Below are positions 12,694 to 23,800 of a stretch of 64,000 bases of DNA, piece after piece. This stretch comes from Aralia elata. Lineage: Eukaryota; Streptophyta; Magnoliopsida; Apiales; Araliaceae. The position numbers were made by a program, and so were the translations under genes. Numbering within the stretch: position 1 is the first letter of the stretch; every line of letters begins with the position of its first letter. Under the pieces are notes generated by a model, which worked only from the letters and a program-made list of their open reading frames with translations, was not told the origin of the DNA and searched no databases. The DNA lies in contig CM068380.1 in assembly GCA_034770075.1 (NCBI GenBank), forward strand, positions 23,490,638 to 23,554,637, in the 5' to 3' direction.

Positions 12694-12988
12694 CCTTGTG
12701 TGTGCACAACAAACTATATATAAATAAATAGGTAGACAACTATTGTCAATTACATCACTATGTAACTCCTTGTATTTTGCCTCTTAGATTATAATGGTCA
12801 AGTGTGTGCACATCCGAACTAAAATAATCTAAGTTAAGTCCAACCTAGCACTTCCATATATGTGAAGAGAAAAAGACCGCCCTTGTGTGTGCACAACAAA
12901 GCAGTAATGTTCAATTCCTTAATAAGCATCAAATGTGATAAAACAACATCTTAAATATTTAATACTCGCCTTGTGTGTGCACAACAAA
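12694..12988. repeat. Three identical 20-mers with GTGCAC core in copia leader
   Basis: CCTTGTGTGTGCACAACAAA occurs without mismatch at 12,694-12,713, 12,881-12,900 and 12,969-12,988. A partial copy CAAGTGTGTGCACA is at 12,799-12,812. All lie 200-500 bases upstream of the gag ATG in the element's 5' leader. Each contains the self-complementary core TGTGCACA. Confidence 0.9.
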
Positions 12989-13941
12989 CTCATATTAAAT
13001 ATTTAATACTCTATTACTTTACCATGCTAGAAGGTGACGTTCGATATTCCAAATATCTTTGAACGCTTAGGACTTAATATAATTTCTTTGAGGGGTTTGT
13101 TATTATTAGTCTCATCTTGTTTAGCGCGCATGCACATATATATATAAAATACGCGTCATATTATTTAACATGCGAAGCATGTTGTATAATATAATATATA
13201 TATATATATATAGTAATCATGCACATGTAGAATATTATATTCTACCCGGATTGATTATGAACTTTTATTCTAGTTTGATTCACTAGAGCCACCAAGTGAA
13301 CCAAAAGGTCAAACCTATGGTGCAAGAACAAAATTTAAATATAACTATTACATTTAAACCCGGGCTTCATTACAAACGGGTCTTCATGCACTCCTTGCTC
13401 CTTTGTCTCCAATTCTTCAAAATTAATTCTAACTAGTCCTATTACAAAAACTATTTACAATAAATAGAAACCTTGATCAACAGTCAAGGGGAAGTACATA
13501 CGAGGGAGATAGAATTTTACATTAAGAAAAATTAGAGAAGACGAGGTACGCAGACCCCATTTATAAAAACTCATACATTCAAGCATCCTCTAAAATAATT
13601 CCAATCACACATTGGTCAGTAGTCCATAATCAATCCCTAGTTATTATCATACATATCTCTATATGTATCAATAAATAACATTCATCCCATGAATAATAAA
13701 ACCATTCCATATATGCATTGATATCAATTAATGGGCAAAAGTTTTGCTAATATTTAGTTTTAAAACAAAATAAACTCTTTTATTTTAATCAAAAACCAAA
13801 TCCAAAATAAACTCCTTTAATTTTAGCAATCTAAAATCCTATTTCAGATAAAATAAACATCTTTATTTTAAACTTATATCAATTAAATAAACCATTTATT
13901 TTAATTGAAAGAAAAATTATTTTTTCGGATTCTGCTGTCCA

Positions 13942-14027
13942 GCGCAGCTGCGCCCAGAATGAACTAGGAAACGGCGCAGCTGTGCTCCAGAATGAACTAG
14001 AAACGGCGCAGCTGCGCCGCGTAGCAG
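13942..14027. repeat. 32-bp tandem repeat with GCGCAGCTGCGC palindrome
   Basis: Copies start at 13,942, 13,974 and 14,006, the last partial. Copies 1 and 3 carry the perfect palindrome GCGCAGCTGCGC; copy 2 has GCGCAGCTGTGC. The spacer reads CCAGAATGAACTAG. The array lies about 100 bp inside the 5' LTR, near the primer-binding site. Confidence 0.9.
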
Positions 14028-14120
14028 ATTCAAAAAAAATAGATTCTTCCCAAAAATTTCGATCCAATCGCATACAATACACACATGAAATTATCAAAAT
14101 CGATAATTAGCACAATATTA

Positions 14121-14133
14121 GGCTCTGATATCA
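14121..14133 (-). other. Copia primer-binding site
   Basis: The minus strand reads TGATATCAGAGCC, close to TGGTATCAGAGCC, the complement of the 3' end of initiator tRNA-Met. It begins one base inside the right LTR edge at 14,135. Confidence 0.8.
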
Positions 14134-14134
14134 C

Positions 14135-15897
14135 TGTTAGGTTTGTATATAGCACAAACATGTAATCCAATTACATAAATAGTGCGGAAGCATGATAAAA
14201 CAGATTTTAAAATTTTTCATACAAACTATCACCATGATCATTCTATGTGCTCAATTAACGATATAGACGAAAGAGATAGAGATATAGAATTATACCCTCG
14301 TAGAACCGTAATTCCTCGGGTACAAGTTCACCTCCAATTCCTTCGCGTTCTACTTGAATTCCACCGAAAAATTCCTTCCTTTGATCAACGTTAGCCACCC
14401 AAGTGTTTGGCCTCTAGAGGTGATCCACCAAAGAATAATAGTTGTTCAAGAAGATAGGTGTTGGTAAAACCCTAGTTTCTATCTCTATAGAAATTGCAAG
14501 TACTCTCTCTCCAATTCTTATGGAAGAGTGTGTAACTGTCTAACCCTAAATCATAATAAGACTCCTCTTATTTATAGATATAGGGAACCCTCCTAAACTA
14601 TTTAGGATTAGGGTTTTTATTTTAATTAAACTCCTTTAATTAATTAAACTCTTAATCCAATTAGGAATTTATGAGAGAGTACTTCTATTAATTAATTCTC
14701 AATCCCTATTAGGAATTAAATAATAGTAATAGTAATAATAATAATAAGACTCCTCTTATTAATTTATATTTAATATTTCTAAAATATTAAATAATAAATT
14801 TTAAGCTATTTAATTTATTCTTTCTCCATAGACTAAATTAAATACACTTAACTTATTATTATAATTATGCCATTTACTTCTTAAATAAATATTTTTCTTT
14901 TGTGGTGTTACCCTTTAAGTTCTCCATATTAAATCGGTTGTGAATAAATCAATTAGAACAATTCTAATTTTATTTAAATAAGTAAATTAAACTATTTAAT
15001 TCATTTAAATAAATAATATTTATTCTACAACAAAGGTAAGCCCCCTTAGCGATCAACGACTTTCCAGATAATATAGATTTCAACATTAATCACAAAAGAA
15101 CCTTTCAATGCATAGTTACCGTACAATTCAATCCTTCTACCATACAATGTCCCAATTAAATATAAGACATGGAATTACTGTCAATGCTTATGTTATTTAA
15201 TTATATGTATTTCGATTCTCAAATGCCCAACTCTGATAATGCAAATTAGAAGTCATCATTTATCGAATCACATAGGACATTCTTTCCTTTTACTAGAAGT
15301 GGTAGATTTTTCGTTGATCATTCACCTATCTCTATGTATAACTTATTATATCCAATCATACCCTTTGATATACCCTAAGGGTCTTAAGGGACATGTCAAA
15401 GTATAACTCATCATACACAAGATAATATGATGATTTCAAGTCCAAGGATTACTTATACTACTATCACTAGAGGAATTCCTATTAACAGGCGAGTAAAACT
15501 CCATTAGGTATTCCTTAGCGAGCCACGTTCAGTGAACTTATTCTCTAATAAGCACCTGCATACTTGCTTTAGTGTCTCCACACAAATGATTATGAGATCA
15601 ATCATCATATTCATAAGAACAAGCAACGTATGTACTAATCTATCCAGATTTACTAATCACCTTTTTAGTAATCCATCGATTAGGAACGATTTTAGTTTGT
15701 GAGCTATTTAGAATTTAGATCTCATTAGCATGATCACCATCATGATTCTAAAAGCATTGCTCAAAACTATAGGTTTATCACATTTAATATAACAGCACCG
15801 TGTAGATAATGCAAAATGCCTTTAATAATCGAATAAGATTACAAAGTATATGCTACATCATATCAAATATGATTGGCTTGTGTGCATACTACTTTCA
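14135..15897 (-). repeat. Copia 5' LTR (right copy)
   Basis: It starts TGTTAGGTTTG at 14,135 and ends CTACTTTCA at 15,897, 1,763 bp long. It is closely similar to the left copy over its whole length apart from the microsatellite and one deletion, and carries scattered substitutions. Confidence 0.92.
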
Positions 15898-15902
15898 ATG
15901 TC

Positions 15903-16860
15903 CTTTTCGGGATTGGATGGTGCTTTAAGGTTTGGCTTCGGGAACGTCATACGACGAACTCAAGTTTGACTTTGAAGGTTTGGGAGTCGGGTTCGGACTC
16001 AATAACCTTAGGACTTCGGCTTCAGAGTTGTGACTTCGGAAGTCAGGTCCGAGCCTTACTGATATTAAAAATTCTCAACTTCAGGTCCAGCACTAGACCA
16101 GACCTCTAGCAACTAATAAAACCTTCGGGTTCGACTATGGGTTCCCTTCGGGAACCTACTCTGAGTTCGGGTCGGGTGACGAACGCCATCGGAATGGCTT
16201 TGGCATCCTCTTCATTTAGGTTCATGGGTTCGGAGTAAGGCGACGAACCTTATTGGAACAACTTCGGCATTTCTACCATTACTTATCTTTGACTCTCTTA
16301 GCAAGTCATACTATTATAATCCTTTCGGACATAGTCCATTCCTTACATTGGTTTAACTAGGACTTAGTCATAAGTCTTATGGATCCATTCAACACTCTAC
16401 TGTCTATTAGGACAGTTCTACAATCGGTTGGGATGTAATACCATCGGTAGAATCTATTTTACGAAGGCCGGAGGATCCGGCCATCTTACTTAGTGGATGT
16501 CGAATGGGACTATACGGTCCCATCGGAATTCAAAAATAGTTCAAAGTACATCTATTAGCTGATTCGGGACAGTGTGAGGTCTTACCAATCCTCTGCCAAC
16601 AAGGTTTCGGCTTCGGCTCCGGGTCGGAACCGTTCATAGTTCCCTTCGGGATCGGATGTGCCTTGAGTCTAGCTTCGGGAAGCCAGAGGTTTAGGTCTGA
16701 CAACTGCTCTTATATAAAGGTTTAACTTCAGATCCCACTTTGGAAACTATTCCACAGTTTGGGGTCGAGTAACTACCGTTACCTAACCCCGTTGCTTAGG
16801 TCCATGAGTTTGGGATGAGGTGGCGGACCTCACCGAACGACTTCGGTCCTCCTGATACTA
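15903..16860. repeat. TTCGG-rich, CpG-dense segment of gypsy LTR
   Basis: TTCGG or CTTCGGG is repeated many times (for example TTCGGGAAC, TTCGGGTTCGG, CTTCGGCATC) in a block much richer in CpG than its surroundings. It is the continuation of the host LTR after the copia insertion. Confidence 0.55.
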
Positions 16861-17679
16861 ACCAAGTATCATGGGTAAGGTCAGTAGTACGACTCTGGTT
16901 TGAGTCACTAACCAGTCCCACATATACAATAAGCAATTTCTCAACAGCTACTCTACGACTCTAGAGTTTAACATTACTATAATATTACAACTAATCATGT
17001 TTGACTCAACTTCTACTCACTCGAACAGAAGGAAAATCTAACTGGGCAAGGAAGACTAATGCTCAAAATAAAAGGGTCTCACCTCTTCGTTATGGACGTA
17101 CTATTCCTCTTCTTCCCGAAGTGGATGGTGAAGCTAGACCACATGAACTCCGACTCCTTTCCTAGTAGTCGGCAACCTCCTTTTCTTTCTTCTCTCAACA
17201 GTATAGTGCCCTCAAGCTGAGGAAGAATACGAAAGTAACCTTTAGATGCTCTACTCTTACTAGCGAGGAAGCTAAGTAAGCTTCTTCGTCTCTAATCTAC
17301 TCTAGTTACCCAACTGCAAGTCCTTCTTCTCCTTTAACCTTTATGACTACCGAGCTTTCAAAGCACTCTTGATAATCCCTTTCATCTCTCCATAATAGAG
17401 CCGAATAATCTATCAAGCTCTGCAACAAGAGTTGGGAGTTCTATGTATAGGAAAGCTTTTACCTATGCACTGGTCTTTACTCAAATTCTTGGACTGATGC
17501 GGAACTTTTACCCGTTGGTTGAAAGGGAGTTAGTAAAAAGCTTTACCAACCCATCTCCAGCCCATATTCCCAGTACTCATTTTTCCCTCATAGGATTGCT
17601 TTAAACTAAAGCAACATAGAGTGGCCCTAGGCCATTGGCTTGGCTTGGGAGTAGTCCCATCACGTGTATGTATATACAT

Positions 17680-17680
17680 A

Positions 17681-17721
<41 letters not shown>
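17680..17721. repeat. (TA)n microsatellite
   Basis: About 18 TA units, flanked by CATA/TGTA repeats. Confidence 0.95.
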
Positions 17722-17724
<3 letters not shown>

Positions 17725-19782
17725 CATCCATAAAAATAGGTTCCTAACTTCTGTGCTAGTCTTTTGGCCAATGCCCACAGTAAACGGCTGATTCGACCGT
17801 TACACGCAAGATAGGGGAGGGTAGGACATTGGCCTAATGCGACTGGTTATATTTTAAACAATGACTTAGTACCTTGCATCGATAATCACAACCCTCAGTG
17901 TATCAAGGCCAAGTTCTTATTAGGCTGATCGAGTAGACCCTGCTAGCTTCGGATTGGTGTGGGCTACACATAATGGGCCACTCATACACATACTCTGTAC
18001 CCCAAATTTAGAAGTTTACAAGGGGTTTATTACACATGTACCCAATTACTTAGGACTGGGCCTCTTTAACAATCGGTCGGGTTGGTTCAGTAGGTAGTTT
18101 GTTACTATTTAAGCATACTCATGGACTATTAAGTCACTTAACATGTAACCACACATAGCCACCCAAATCATTTATGGCTTAAAATATCATGCAGAAAAAT
18201 TTAACAACCGGATTTAAATTATTGACCTCAATAATATTGTTAGAAAAATCGTGGTCATTACATCCTCCCCTCCTTATAAAAATTTCGTCCCCGGAATCAC
18301 AATACCGAACTTCCTTACTCGGTTTACATCTATCTTCTTCCAAAATCTTTACCGTTGAACGATTCAACGTATCGCATTAACATAGATGTTATATTGTTTA
18401 TTCCCTTCATTCCCTCAACCAATTCTTATAGGTTTTATTGAATGTCCTTATCATAAAAATTTAATATCATGATTTACTAGCTCATAGACACTCGGGATAT
18501 CACACATGAACTTCCAATTCACACATACAACTTATTCAACAATCTTAATATCATTCTAATTCTTTATACATGTAAACCTAGGTTCTCATTTAGTAATTAG
18601 GCAATTTAGTTCATATGAACTTACATTTAGCATACAGATTTCATGTTACTTTAATTAAACAATCACTCAGATTCCCAAATGAAATCAAGAGCAATACTCG
18701 CAGAAACTTTCTTATCATTCCTATTGTTTACAAGACTAGCAGATTACCTCTTTCAAATATGATTGTAGTTTGATTCTCAAAGCTTCAATTGGTTCTTCAA
18801 TACTTGATTGGCCAAGGTTTAGAGAGGAAGGAGATGAAGAGAAATTCTTGGCTTGGCTTATTCTCAGTGAATCAAAAGCTTCTTAGGATTTGAATAAGAC
18901 TAGGCTTTATAAGCAATGAACTCATCACGAATGATTTTTAGCTGAGTCATGGTCTGCTTGGATTAGCAAAGGGCAGCTCCTTTTTCCTTGTTTGGTGACA
19001 TGGCTTTGCAAAGCCAGCACATGCTTAGGTTTTAAATATCCTCCGTACGTAACGCGTAAGGTATATTTGGTATTTTAATTACCAACATAATTCACATAAA
19101 ATATAACGAAATATTTCGTAAATCTTTTTGGTATTTATGGAAGCTATTTATTAAATAAAAATATTTTATTTAATAAATAATTTTATTGTATTAAAATAAT
19201 TTATTTACCATAAATTACTTTACTATTCACACCGATATATCCATCGCATTATAATTTGCTCCCAGGAATTATTTATATAATAAATATATTATTTATCTCA
19301 TTATATATAACCATATACTATATCGCTCATACCATGAAATATAATATATTTTAGAATAAAAATTTAAATCTATTAAAATTTTATTTTATTATCTGAAAAT
19401 TCAAATTGTTACATTATATATTTACTATATTAAAACATACTCTCAATAATATAATATCATTTACAAAATTCTATCAAATAAAATGGAGGTCATTAAATAT
19501 ATTTAATATCGTCAATTTACTAAATTAAAATAATATAATACTATAAATTATTTTAATAAACTTATAATAAAAAATTCATATATCTCATTACCTTTTTATA
19601 AATTGCTCTTTCAATTTACATAATAAATATATGATAATAATATATTTATTATTCACACAATTTGCTTATTGTATAGCACATAATCACATATGCAATATAA
19701 TATCACATAACATATTACTAAATAAGAATTTTTTTTATTTAAATTCTTATTTTAATATTTTTTAAAAATCCGGATCGTCACA

Positions 19783-20315
19783 ATTTTCATGAATTCGGTT
19801 CCCAAACTGCCGATTCTCTAGCAACTGGATCAGGCCTAATGATCCATAAAAAGTTTGCTATTAGCAAGTCCCCTACCAAACTCCACTAACCGCTCAGGTG
19901 ACATGACTATTATGCTGCCAAAGTTTACATAAACTAAAAAAATTTTGGGTTTTGAGTCCGGCCAGTTGAGGCACTCTGGCTCCTCTTTCCATAGACTATC
20001 TGATACGCTTGACATGCTCTTCATCTGATAAAGATATTTGGTTCAAGAGTAACTATTGAGGGCCTATTTTGCAAACATTTAGAAACATATATAGACAAGA
20101 AAACCTTCACGTTCTTCCTCCAATGCGTCAGAAGTATGAATTATATGTCATGTAGCATTGGTCGCCCTGAGTAGCTTCCATTGTGAAGTTGAACACAAAA
20201 TTATTTTGATCAGTGGTCCGAATGAAGCTTGGTAGATCCCTTAGCCGAATGCATTTCATACCAGGGATCTAGTCTATAATGGTGTCCAAATACCCATTTG
20301 TTAGATAGCTCTCAT
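19783..20315 (-). pseudogene. UGT85-like glycosyltransferase fragment
   Basis: Minus-strand translation in shifting frames matches the middle of plant family-1 UDP-glycosyltransferases of the UGT85 type. It reads ESYLTNGYLDTIIDWIPGM, then LRDLPSFIRTTD near 20,210-20,315, then LWKEEPECLNW, VYVNFGSIIVMSPE and LVEFGRGLANSK in an open stretch at 19,836-20,024, then RPDPVARESAV. A good splice acceptor (TTGCATTCAACAG) precedes the fragment at 20,316-20,321, where UGT85 genes usually have their single intron, so this is exon 2 of a genomic copy and not a cDNA copy. Stops and frameshifts break it, the C-terminal sugar-donor (PSPG) box is missing because the gypsy LTR cuts in at 19,782, and exon 1 is not found upstream. 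It cannot encode an enzyme. Confidence 0.85.
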
Positions 20316-21806
20316 CTGTTGAATGCAAAAAACTTAAGTTAGGGTGTTCTGGGAATAAAAATAATTCTTATCAACAAAGGTTTTCAAAGATACAATTAGC
20401 TTCAATTTTTTTAATTTATATCTTTATATAGATATAAAAACTAGAATTTGTTGTTGTGGGCAAAGATTATCGAAAAAATTGTCCCTACCACATAATATTA
20501 AGAAAAAATTAAAATCAAATGGAACTTTCATTTGCTGAGGGTAGCAAAATCAAATCTGATAGATAAAGAGGCTACACTAGTAAAAGGTAGGTATATAAAA
20601 TAATCAAAAAATTACAAGAATGCCTGATAGGTTTGCATGGGGTAAATAATTTTACATATTCTCATTCAAATCGATCATGTTTATATTTCTTTATATACAG
20701 TGAGATCATGGTTTTCTTTTATTTGGCAAATATAACTCGTTTTGTGAACAAAAGAAGTAATAATAATATTCCAAAATTTCCAAACATTTAAATAAAGACA
20801 AGAAAAGGAAGTCAAAACTTAAATTTGAGTTTCGGATGTAATTTGAGACGCAAGCTTTACCGTTGAGTCCAGAACATTGAATCTAGTAGGAGAAGAGTGT
20901 AAATATAATGACGTGTCGGGATTGACTTTTTGATCAAAGTCAAAAACTGATTTTTATAGGGAAAAGTCAAACTTTGAGTTTGAAAAAGAATTTGAGAAAA
21001 CGGACTACACCATAATGATCAGGACGTCGATTTTAGTAAGAATTGGCCGTAAACGTAAAAAGTTGACTTTTTGGATAAAAAGTTGAGAAAAAAAAATTAG
21101 ATTTCTACTATTCCAATTTCAGCTGGAGTGAAAAGGTTTGTGTGGGGAAGCTTCAAGATTATTTTTTTTGGCGCAAGGCTTATCCAAAAAGGCTGTGTGT
21201 GTGTACTAAAAAGTAAAGCAAAAAGGAAGCAAAAGCAAGAAAATCAAACACCCCACTCACCCCCACCAAGTTGACAGCAGTAAGAGCCGGGAAGAGGAGA
21301 GAGACATAGCTGGAGAAAGAGAAGAGAAAAGCAAGAAAGAAAGAAGAATCAAAGGCGAAGAAGAAAAAGAAAGAAAACTAGTTAAAGGTATAAATTTAAA
21401 CCCTAAGCTAAATTCTTTGATATTCATGTATGATTATTAAGTTTTATGAAGTTTATGGAAAGAGGACATATTTATGCTTGTTTGTGATGGATTAAACTTG
21501 TATAAACAAGAGAAATCAAGAAATCAAACAAGAAGAACGAAGAACAAAATCTGGAAAAATTTCCAGAAAAGTGACTAGGTTGCCCTATTTTTGTAAGAGC
21601 TATAACTTTTGATATATAATGAGTTAGGAGATGATCTTTATGTCTAATGAAAGCTTTGAAAGTTAGCTAAACATAAAAATAAAAATCACTCAAAAATTTC
21701 TTGTAGATTGTTCGGGGTGAATATTTGAAGCTGAGATTGGTTAGAGTTGAAAAACCATTTTGCTGGAACTGAAAACAGATTTTGTTTAGGTTATTGTAAA
21801 AGTTAT

Positions 21807-22342
21807 TGTTAACGCCAAATTCTGACCGCTCGCCAAATCACCAAATAACGAGCCGAAAAGACGTTTAACGGTGGAGGATATGTAGTTGTTTAGTGCTTGT
21901 TAACATGGAATAAAATAATGACATATGAAAATAAAATAATAACACCAGATTTTTACATGGAAACCCAATTAGGAAAAAATCACGGGGAGAGATCTCAGAA
22001 ATCTACTATAAAAATATTATACAAATTGGAGAAAATAGTAATTATTTTCTCTCTTCCTCACTTTTTTCTATAACTCAAATGAGCTATTTTTCTCTCCACT
22101 TCTAGAACTCTCGGATTAATTCCTTTGTTCTTCTCTCTATTACTTGTTATTGAGCTTGGTTTGTGAATGTGGAGATGTCCCTTGTTGTGAGGGTCTCGGG
22201 TGCCTTTTATAGGCATAACATAAGTTGCTCCTTTCTGACAAATGAAACCACAAGCTGTCCATTTTGACAAAAGTGATCCAAGTATGCTCATTTTGACTAC
22301 AAGCATGTTTATTTTTACTACCATGAAAAACATACCCCAACA
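21807..22342 (-). repeat. 3' LTR of the non-autonomous element
   Basis: 536 bp, ends TGTTAACG/CCCCAACA on the plus strand, differing from the other copy by a small number of substitutions and short indels. Its internal neighbour is the purine tract. Confidence 0.92.
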
Positions 22343-22599
22343 TTGCCCCCCACTCTCTTATTGTAAGGAACTTAAAATAAGAGAGTATATAAATTGTGAC
22401 CTTATTATAAGCGTTTGTTTTGCTCGCATAGTTTCCTCTGTTATATGAATTGTTCTGTTAAGTTTTGTACCCTTCTCTTGATAGGCACGATCCCTCCCAA
22501 AGATCCAAATCACCGATCTTAAACCTCCTTTGCTTCATTCCCCGATTATAGTGTCAGTAGTCCTGCGTTTGATAGAAAATTGTATCCTCGTCAAATATA

Positions 22600-22850
22600 A
22601 ATTATTTGTCTCGAAGAATGTTGTATGTTCGGGAGAACGTTAAGTCCATCCCGAAGAATGTTGTTCGTTCCGGAAGGTGCTTTAATTGTCCCGGAGGATG
22701 TTTGACCATCCTAGAGAGTGTTTTGATTGTCCCGGAGGGTGCTTGACCATCCCGAATAGTGCTTTGATTGTCCCGGAGGGTGATTAACCATCCCGAAGAG
22801 TGCTTTGATTATCCCGGAGGGTGATTAACAGTCCCGGAGGATGCTTCCTG
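22600..22850. repeat. About 41-bp tandem repeat
   Basis: Six degenerate units built on CCCGGAGGGTG...ACCATCCCGAAGAGTGCTTTGATTGT. It lies between the 3' LTR and the GC-rich array that follows. Confidence 0.75.
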
Positions 22851-22909
22851 TCTGTCAGCGCCTCAATAGCTGATGCAATTTCCTTTACTTTCTCTCTTTC
22901 CAACAAACT

Positions 22910-23270
22910 ATCACCGGAGCGGCTCCGACGCCTGTGAGCGGCTTTTGTGCCTACTTCTGTCCTGCGAGCGGCTTTTGTGCCTACTGCGGATTTGTCCAAC
23001 GGGCGGCTTATGTGCTTGTTGCGGATCGAGGAGCGACTCTTTGGCCTGCTCCTGTCCTGCGAGCGGCTTTTGTGCCTGCTATGGATCTGTCCTGCTAGCG
23101 GCTTCGGTGCTTGCCACAGATTGGGGTGCGGTTCTTTGGCCTGCTGATGTCCTGCGAGCGGCTTCGGTGCCTGCCGTGGACTGGAGTGCGGCTCTTTGAC
23201 CTGTTGATGTCCTGCGTGCGGCTTCAGTGCCTGCCGCGGACTGGGGTGCGGCTCTTTGGCCTGCTGTTCT
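22910..23270 (-). repeat. GC-rich 63-bp tandem repeat, in frame on the minus strand
   Basis: Units combine GAGCGGCTTyTGTGCCTGC with GGGTGCGGCTCTTTGGCCTGCT. On the minus strand, 23,079-23,342 is an 87-codon open frame with three 21-residue repeats of the type AAPQSAAGTEAARRTSTGQR. The unit length is a multiple of three, so copy-number change keeps the frame. The frame differs from that of the gag-like ORF upstream. Confidence 0.8.
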
Positions 23271-23730
23271 CCCGACGGGAACCGTCCGGACGGTGTGTCC
23301 TGGATCGGTCTCCTGACGAATCCTCTTGACGCTGATGATCACTAGAGGAAACTTCTTCTCCGTGTAGCAACGATGCCAACTGCTTATCTAGCTCTACTTG
23401 TTGAAGGCGTAGGACCTCCAAAGCGTCTTTATTCTGTTGCTCCTTTCTGGACAGGATCAACTCCCTCTTGTCTCGACCTTGATCCTGTCTAGAGTTCTGG
23501 TCATCGGCAGCATTGTCACAGCCCCCCGTTCTTCGTGTGGTCGAGAATAATTGTCTTCTCACAATTACTGTTCGAGGATCGGTTGGGCCCACCGACTGGC
23601 TTTGGAGGCCTAGCTTGTCTGAGATGCTCTTAGATGGTCCGAGCCTATCCTTGACCGAGCCTATAGGTTGAGAAAGGCTTGCCGTTAATTTGTCTCGTGT
23701 CGACGTCGTCTTTATCTTGCTGGACACCAT
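23224..23730 (-). CDS. Gag-like or structural ORF of non-autonomous element
   Basis: A 168-codon open frame on the minus strand begins just inside the primer-binding site of the element, where gag starts in LTR retrotransposons. The product is hydrophilic and rich in Ser, Arg, Gln and Asp. A central segment (residues about 85-120, KRELILSRKEQQ then LEVLRLQQVELDKQL) is likely to form a coiled coil, and the C-terminus is Arg-rich (SRPKSRTPVRGRH). No CCHC knuckle or protease motif is present. It could be a truncated gag N-terminus that still interacts with helper particles. The reading frame is intact, but expression is unknown. Confidence 0.55.
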   Translation of the reverse strand: MVSSKIKTTSTRDKLTASLSQPIGSVKDRLGPSKSISDKLGLQSQSVGPTDPRTVIVRRQLFSTTRRTGGCDNAADDQNSRQDQGRDKRELILSRKEQQNKDALEVLRLQQVELDKQLASLLHGEEVSSSDHQRQEDSSGDRSRTHRPDGSRRENSRPKSRTPVRGRH

Positions 23731-23800
23731 TATTTTTTATCAGAAAAGTACTGTGTGATTGAAAATTATCAAGCACTAAAGGCCCTCCTCCTAGCGCCAA

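Larger units (their letters stand above)
7171..15897 (-). mobile_element. Complete Ty1/copia retrotransposon, coding region dead
   Basis: Two long direct repeats (7,171-9,007 and 14,135-15,897) bound 5.1 kb of decayed gag-pol on the minus strand. The 5-bp target duplication ATGTC is intact at 7,166-7,170 and 15,898-15,902, so the ends are exact. A primer-binding site lies next to the right LTR and a purine-rich tract next to the left LTR, both as expected for minus orientation. Pol order is integrase, reverse transcriptase, RNase H, which is copia. LTR length near 1.8 kb and the wording of the pol fragments suggest an Angela/Tork-side lineage, but that is inference. The element sits inside the long gypsy LTR and is therefore younger than it. 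Confidence 0.93.
5513..19782 (-). repeat. Long Ty3/gypsy LTR, minus strand, split by a copia insertion
   Basis: The left edge reads TGTGACGCCCCAAAATTCGGG at 5,513 and the right edge CCGGATCGTCACA at 19,782, giving matching TGTGAC/GTCACA ends. Without the copia element at 7,171-15,897 and one copy of its target duplication the LTR is about 5.5 kb. No internal region, primer-binding site or polypurine tract adjoins it, so it behaves as a solo LTR. Immediate 5-bp flanks do not match. A TCATGA occurs directly before the left edge (5,507-5,512) and four bases after the right edge (19,787-19,792), which may be an imperfect duplication. Inside are degenerate arrays of ACTCTACGAT-like motifs (about 6,620-6,950) and TTCGG-rich sequence (15,903-16,860). 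Confidence 0.65.

Noticed and set aside
17530..17778. 82-codon minus-strand frame with YIYIYI
   Set aside because: The central part is the (TA)n microsatellite read through, and no relatives or motifs are recognisable.
22600..23270. CRISPR-like regularly spaced repeats
   Set aside because: The units are contiguous or degenerate tandem repeats without unique spacers, inside a plant LTR element.
22873..23329. Cys/Leu-rich plus-strand frames in the GC-rich array
   Set aside because: They are the reverse reading of the 63-bp repeat. The element is oriented on the minus strand.
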